Assembly (NCBI RefSeq): GCF_013389595.1
Contig: NZ_CP058306.1
Span: 2,852,001-2,916,000 of the forward strand
DNA: 64,000 bases
Reading direction: 5' to 3'
Origin: Flavobacterium sp. I3-2
Lineage (GTDB): Bacteria > Bacteroidota > Bacteroidia > Flavobacteriales > Flavobacteriaceae
The position numbers and the translations under genes were made by a program. The notes beneath the pieces were generated by a model that saw nothing but the letters and a program-made list of their open reading frames with translations, was not told the DNA's origin and ran no database searches. Positions 61,438 through 64,000 of this stretch are shown piece by piece; the first letter of the stretch is position 1, and every line of letters starts with the position of its first letter.

Positions 61438-62025
61438 ATGAAAGAGCTAAACAAAATAAAATTGCTATATGATTTACATTATGTACCAAGTCATAAAAGA
61501 ATTGATTTTTTGCAATCCTTATTGGAAGCAGAGCATAATACCTCAAGAAATCAATCTGAATTCATTAAATCTACACTTGATGAGTTTTACAATTCGATTG
61601 GCGTTCTAAATGCTAAACAATTTGAGAGTTTAATTCACACAATTAAAACCGAATATAGTTTAAGTACGGTATGTAGGAAACTGGATTTATATAACATAAA
61701 AGCCGAATACTTTGAGCCCATTCTTAATTTTTGTAAAACATATCATCAAAACATAGATACAAGTAATTTTAATGAAATTTTATCTACGGATTCTGAGATA
61801 ACACTAGAAAACTTTAAAAAGATAATGAAACAAGGTTGGATTGGAGATTGGGAAAATAATCCAGAGGACGATAATCTAAGTGTGGTAAAAATTCCTGCAT
61901 TTACTAAAAGTGGAAAGAAAAAACGCTTTTTTTTAGCCAAAATTTTAAAGACAATACCTGTAAGCTACAAAGATAAAACACGGTACAGAATATACTTTTT
62001 AAACCCAAGAATTGTAATATTATAG
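61438..62025 (+). CDS. Conserved hypothetical protein (195 aa)
   Basis: I start at the ATG at 61438 (MKELNKIKLLYDLHYVPSHKRIDFLQ). The longer frame from 61378 adds a low-complexity run of F, Y and K. The protein is soluble and mainly helical, with KTEYSLSTVCRKLDLYNIKAEYFEPILNF and a basic C-terminus (AFTKSGKKKRFFLAKILKTIPVSYKDKTRYRIYFLNPRIVIL). I do not recognise the family. It lies 93 nt before sdhC in the same direction but has a different look, so it is probably not part of the succinate dehydrogenase operon. Confidence 0.6.
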   Translation: MKELNKIKLLYDLHYVPSHKRIDFLQSLLEAEHNTSRNQSEFIKSTLDEFYNSIGVLNAKQFESLIHTIKTEYSLSTVCRKLDLYNIKAEYFEPILNFCKTYHQNIDTSNFNEILSTDSEITLENFKKIMKQGWIGDWENNPEDDNLSVVKIPAFTKSGKKKRFFLAKILKTIPVSYKDKTRYRIYFLNPRIVIL

Positions 62026-62118
62026 AAATTGTTTTTTTAGTGTATTTAAAACTTACAGCTTAGTAATACGGAATAAAGCTTCGAAAAAAATAACTTTTAG
62101 CTATTTAATAAAAAAAAT

Positions 62119-62769
62119 ATGACCACAACACGTAAACTATTCATGTCTTTTACTGGACTGTTTCTTTGTTTCTTTCTTTTGATACATTTTTTAGGAAACA
62201 CACAATTATTTTTATCACCTGATGAGGCGCAAGAAAAATTCAATTGGTACTCTAACTTTCTAACAGGAAATGCGTTTATAAAAATCGTTTCCTATGTTTT
62301 GTACTTATCAATTCTTTTGCATGCAATTTATGCTTGGATCATTACTGTTAAAAACAAAAAATCAGGTGGTACTTATAAAAAAGACTCCCGTGATAGAGCC
62401 AGTAAATGGAGCAGTCGAAATATGGGTTTTCTTGGATTGATAATCTTGTTATTTCTTGTATTGCATTTTCAAAACTTTTGGTATGTCTATAAGTTTGGGT
62501 CCATAGGTTTAGATCCTTGGGGTAATAAAGATTTATACACGGTAGTTGTAACTGCTTTTCAACAAGGTTGGCTAGTGGCTATTTATGTTGTTGCAATGAT
62601 TGCATTAGCTTATCACTTAGCACATGGAATTTCTAGTGGCATAAGAACATTAGGATTATTTAATCCAAAGTTTGTAAAATGGATTCAATATTTTGGAATT
62701 GCGTATGCCATACTAATTTGCGTTGGATTTGCTTTAATGCCTGTTTATATATTTTTCACTTCTAAATAG
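62119..62769 (+). CDS. sdhC: Succinate dehydrogenase cytochrome b subunit (216 aa)
   Basis: The five helices and histidines fit the single-subunit diheme cytochrome b558 type found with Bacteroidota and Bacillus/Wolinella enzymes. The signs are [56 protein letters not shown] and [19 protein letters not shown]. It anchors the enzyme in the membrane and passes electrons to menaquinone. The flavoprotein gene starts 7 nt after its stop. Confidence 0.93.
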   Translation: MTTTRKLFMSFTGLFLCFFLLIHFLGNTQLFLSPDEAQEKFNWYSNFLTGNAFIKIVSYVLYLSILLHAIYAWIITVKNKKSGGTYKKDSRDRASKWSSRNMGFLGLIILLFLVLHFQNFWYVYKFGSIGLDPWGNKDLYTVVVTAFQQGWLVAIYVVAMIALAYHLAHGISSGIRTLGLFNPKFVKWIQYFGIAYAILICVGFALMPVYIFFTSK

Positions 62770-62776
62770 TTTTTCG

Positions 62777-64000
62777 ATGAAATTAAATGCTAAAATTCCT
62801 CATGGACCATTAGAAGAAAAATGGTCAAATTATAAAAAAAATGCTCGTTTAGTTAATCCAGCCAATCGAAAAAAATTAGACGTTATCGTCATAGGAACCG
62901 GTTTAGCTGGCGCATCCGTAGCAGCTTCGTTAGGTGAGATGGGTTACAATGTCAAATCGTTTTGCTTTCAAGATTCGCCTAGACGTGCCCATTCAGTAGC
63001 TGCTCAAGGTGGTGTAAATGCTGCAAAAAATTACAAAAACGATGGAGACAGCATCTATCGTATGTTTGTTGACACGTTAAAAGGCGGAGATTTTAGAGCA
63101 CGTGAAGCTAATGTTTACAGACTTGCAGAGTGTTCTGTGAACTTAATTGACCAAGCCGTAGCACAAGGTGTACCATTTGGTAGAGAATACGGCGGTTATT
63201 TAAATAATCGTTCGTTTGGTGGTGTTCAAGTAAGTAGAACGTTTTATGCACGCGGACAAACGGGCCAGCAATTACTTTTAGGAACGTATCAAGCGTTAAT
63301 GCGTCAGGTTGATAAAAAAACGGTACAGCTATTTGCTAGTCACGAAATGTTAGACTTGGTTGTGATTGACGGCCGTGCACGTGGCGTTATTGTTCGTAAT
63401 CTAGAAACAGGTGCAATCGAACGTCATGCGGCTCATGCGGTGGTTTTAGCTACAGGTGGTTTCGGAAAAATATATTATTTATCGACCTTGGCCATGGGTT
63501 GTAACGGTTCGGCAATTTGGCGTGCTTATAAAAAAGGTGCGTATTTTGCATCACCTAGTTGGACACAAATCCACCCTACTTCCCTACCTCAGTCTGGCGA
63601 TTATCAATCTAAGTTGACTTTAATGTCTGAATCGCTTCGAAACGATGGTCGCATTTGGGTCCCGAAAAATCTAGACGAACAACGTATCGCAAATGATATT
63701 CCAGAACAAGAACGCGATTATTATTTAGAACGACGTTATCCAGCTTTTGGAAATTTAGCTCCACGAGATATTTCTTCGCGTGCAGCTAAAGAACGTATCG
63801 ATGCAGGTTATGGAGTTGGTGCTCTAAAAAATGCGGTTTATTTAGATTTTTCTAAAGCAATAAAAGAACAAGGTCAAAATAAAATTGCCGAGAAATATGG
63901 TAATCTCTTTACTATGTATGAAAAGATCACCGGAATCAATGCTTATAAAGAACCTATGATGATCTCACCTGCAGCCCATTTTTCTATGGGTGGCCTTTGG
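62777..64000 (+). CDS. sdhA: Succinate dehydrogenase flavoprotein subunit (3' truncated by window)
   Basis: An ATG at 62777 opens 408 codons without stop to the window end. [26 protein letters not shown] is the FAD-binding Rossmann motif. [26 protein letters not shown] carries the histidine that binds FAD covalently. GRAR...[24 protein letters not shown] and QIHPTSLP are further signatures, the last with the catalytic histidine. The gene follows sdhC by 7 nt, and an iron-sulfur subunit gene is expected just beyond the window. Confidence 0.95.
   Translation, partial: MKLNAKIPHGPLEEKWSNYKKNARLVNPANRKKLDVIVIGTGLAGASVAASLGEMGYNVKSFCFQDSPRRAHSVAAQGGVNAAKNYKNDGDSIYRMFVDTLKGGDFRAREANVYRLAECSVNLIDQAVAQGVPFGREYGGYLNNRSFGGVQVSRTFYARGQTGQQLLLGTYQALMRQVDKKTVQLFASHEMLDLVVIDGRARGVIVRNLETGAIERHAAHAVVLATGGFGKIYYLSTLAMGCNGSAIWRAYKKGAYFASPSWTQIHPTSLPQSGDYQSKLTLMSESLRNDGRIWVPKNLDEQRIANDIPEQERDYYLERRYPAFGNLAPRDISSRAAKERIDAGYGVGALKNAVYLDFSKAIKEQGQNKIAEKYGNLFTMYEKITGINAYKEPMMISPAAHFSMGGLW

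Overview
The window looks like chromosome from a low-GC member of the Flavobacteriaceae (Bacteroidota). The signs are a SusC/SusD pair, an RteC-domain protein, DUF6520 and DUF4172-Fic proteins, a five-helix type SdhC followed by SdhA, weak Shine-Dalgarno sequences and very AT-rich spacers. No rRNA, tRNA, CRISPR array or phage structural module was seen. Family names come from reading the translations; no database search was run.

Layout, left to right. 1-384: the end of an unknown gene and a small HTH-like protein. 785-5430 (minus): a co-directional cluster with three DUF2589-type proteins, a tiny zinc ribbon, a broken gene, a GH19 muralytic enzyme and a small toxin-domain-like protein, closed by a terminator. 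5733-8451 (minus): a NarL/DesK-type two-component system with a membrane protein and an unknown gene. 9686-13188 (plus): an OmpR-type regulator and kinase, a UspA-like protein and a DUF1275 membrane protein. 14607-22029: an RteC protein, a PLP enzyme/GNAT fusion, a STAS-like protein, an AraC regulator, a MauE redox membrane protein, a membrane-anchored protein and a cysteine-bearing DUF6520 secreted peptide. Two promoters in this block share a three-part repeat with identical 9 and 12 nt spacing. 22072-23033: a zeta-type toxin and its partner. 23150-30065 (minus): a SusC-SusD-S9 peptidase uptake operon. 32541-33659: a Fic protein behind two 29-bp palindromes. 34710-35904: an IS110-family element whose insertion point can be read exactly. 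39920-42090: an HTH protein, an ecotin-like protease inhibitor and a secreted protein. 42479-54027 (minus): a surface-polysaccharide operon of 12 genes ending in a deletion scar. 54667-57594: a very large unknown envelope protein. 60484-64000: a coiled-coil secreted protein, an unknown protein, sdhC and the start of sdhA.

The most unusual content is in the spacers at 8.5-9.7, 13.2-14.6, 30.1-32.5, 33.7-39.9 and 57.6-60.2 kb. They hold about 17 copies of a long hairpin repeat (called A here). Its base and apical loop are conserved, but its stems come in several different sequences that all keep self-complementarity. Ten copies of a separate element of about 90 nt (called B here) lie in the loops of A hairpins or of small flanking hairpins, and at two places B coincides with loss of an arm or a mosaic. 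Every A and B copy found has the same orientation. This is the best candidate here for an undescribed mobile or structured-nucleic-acid system. The second candidates are the DUF2589/GH19 cluster and the DUF6520/MauE/AraC peptide locus.
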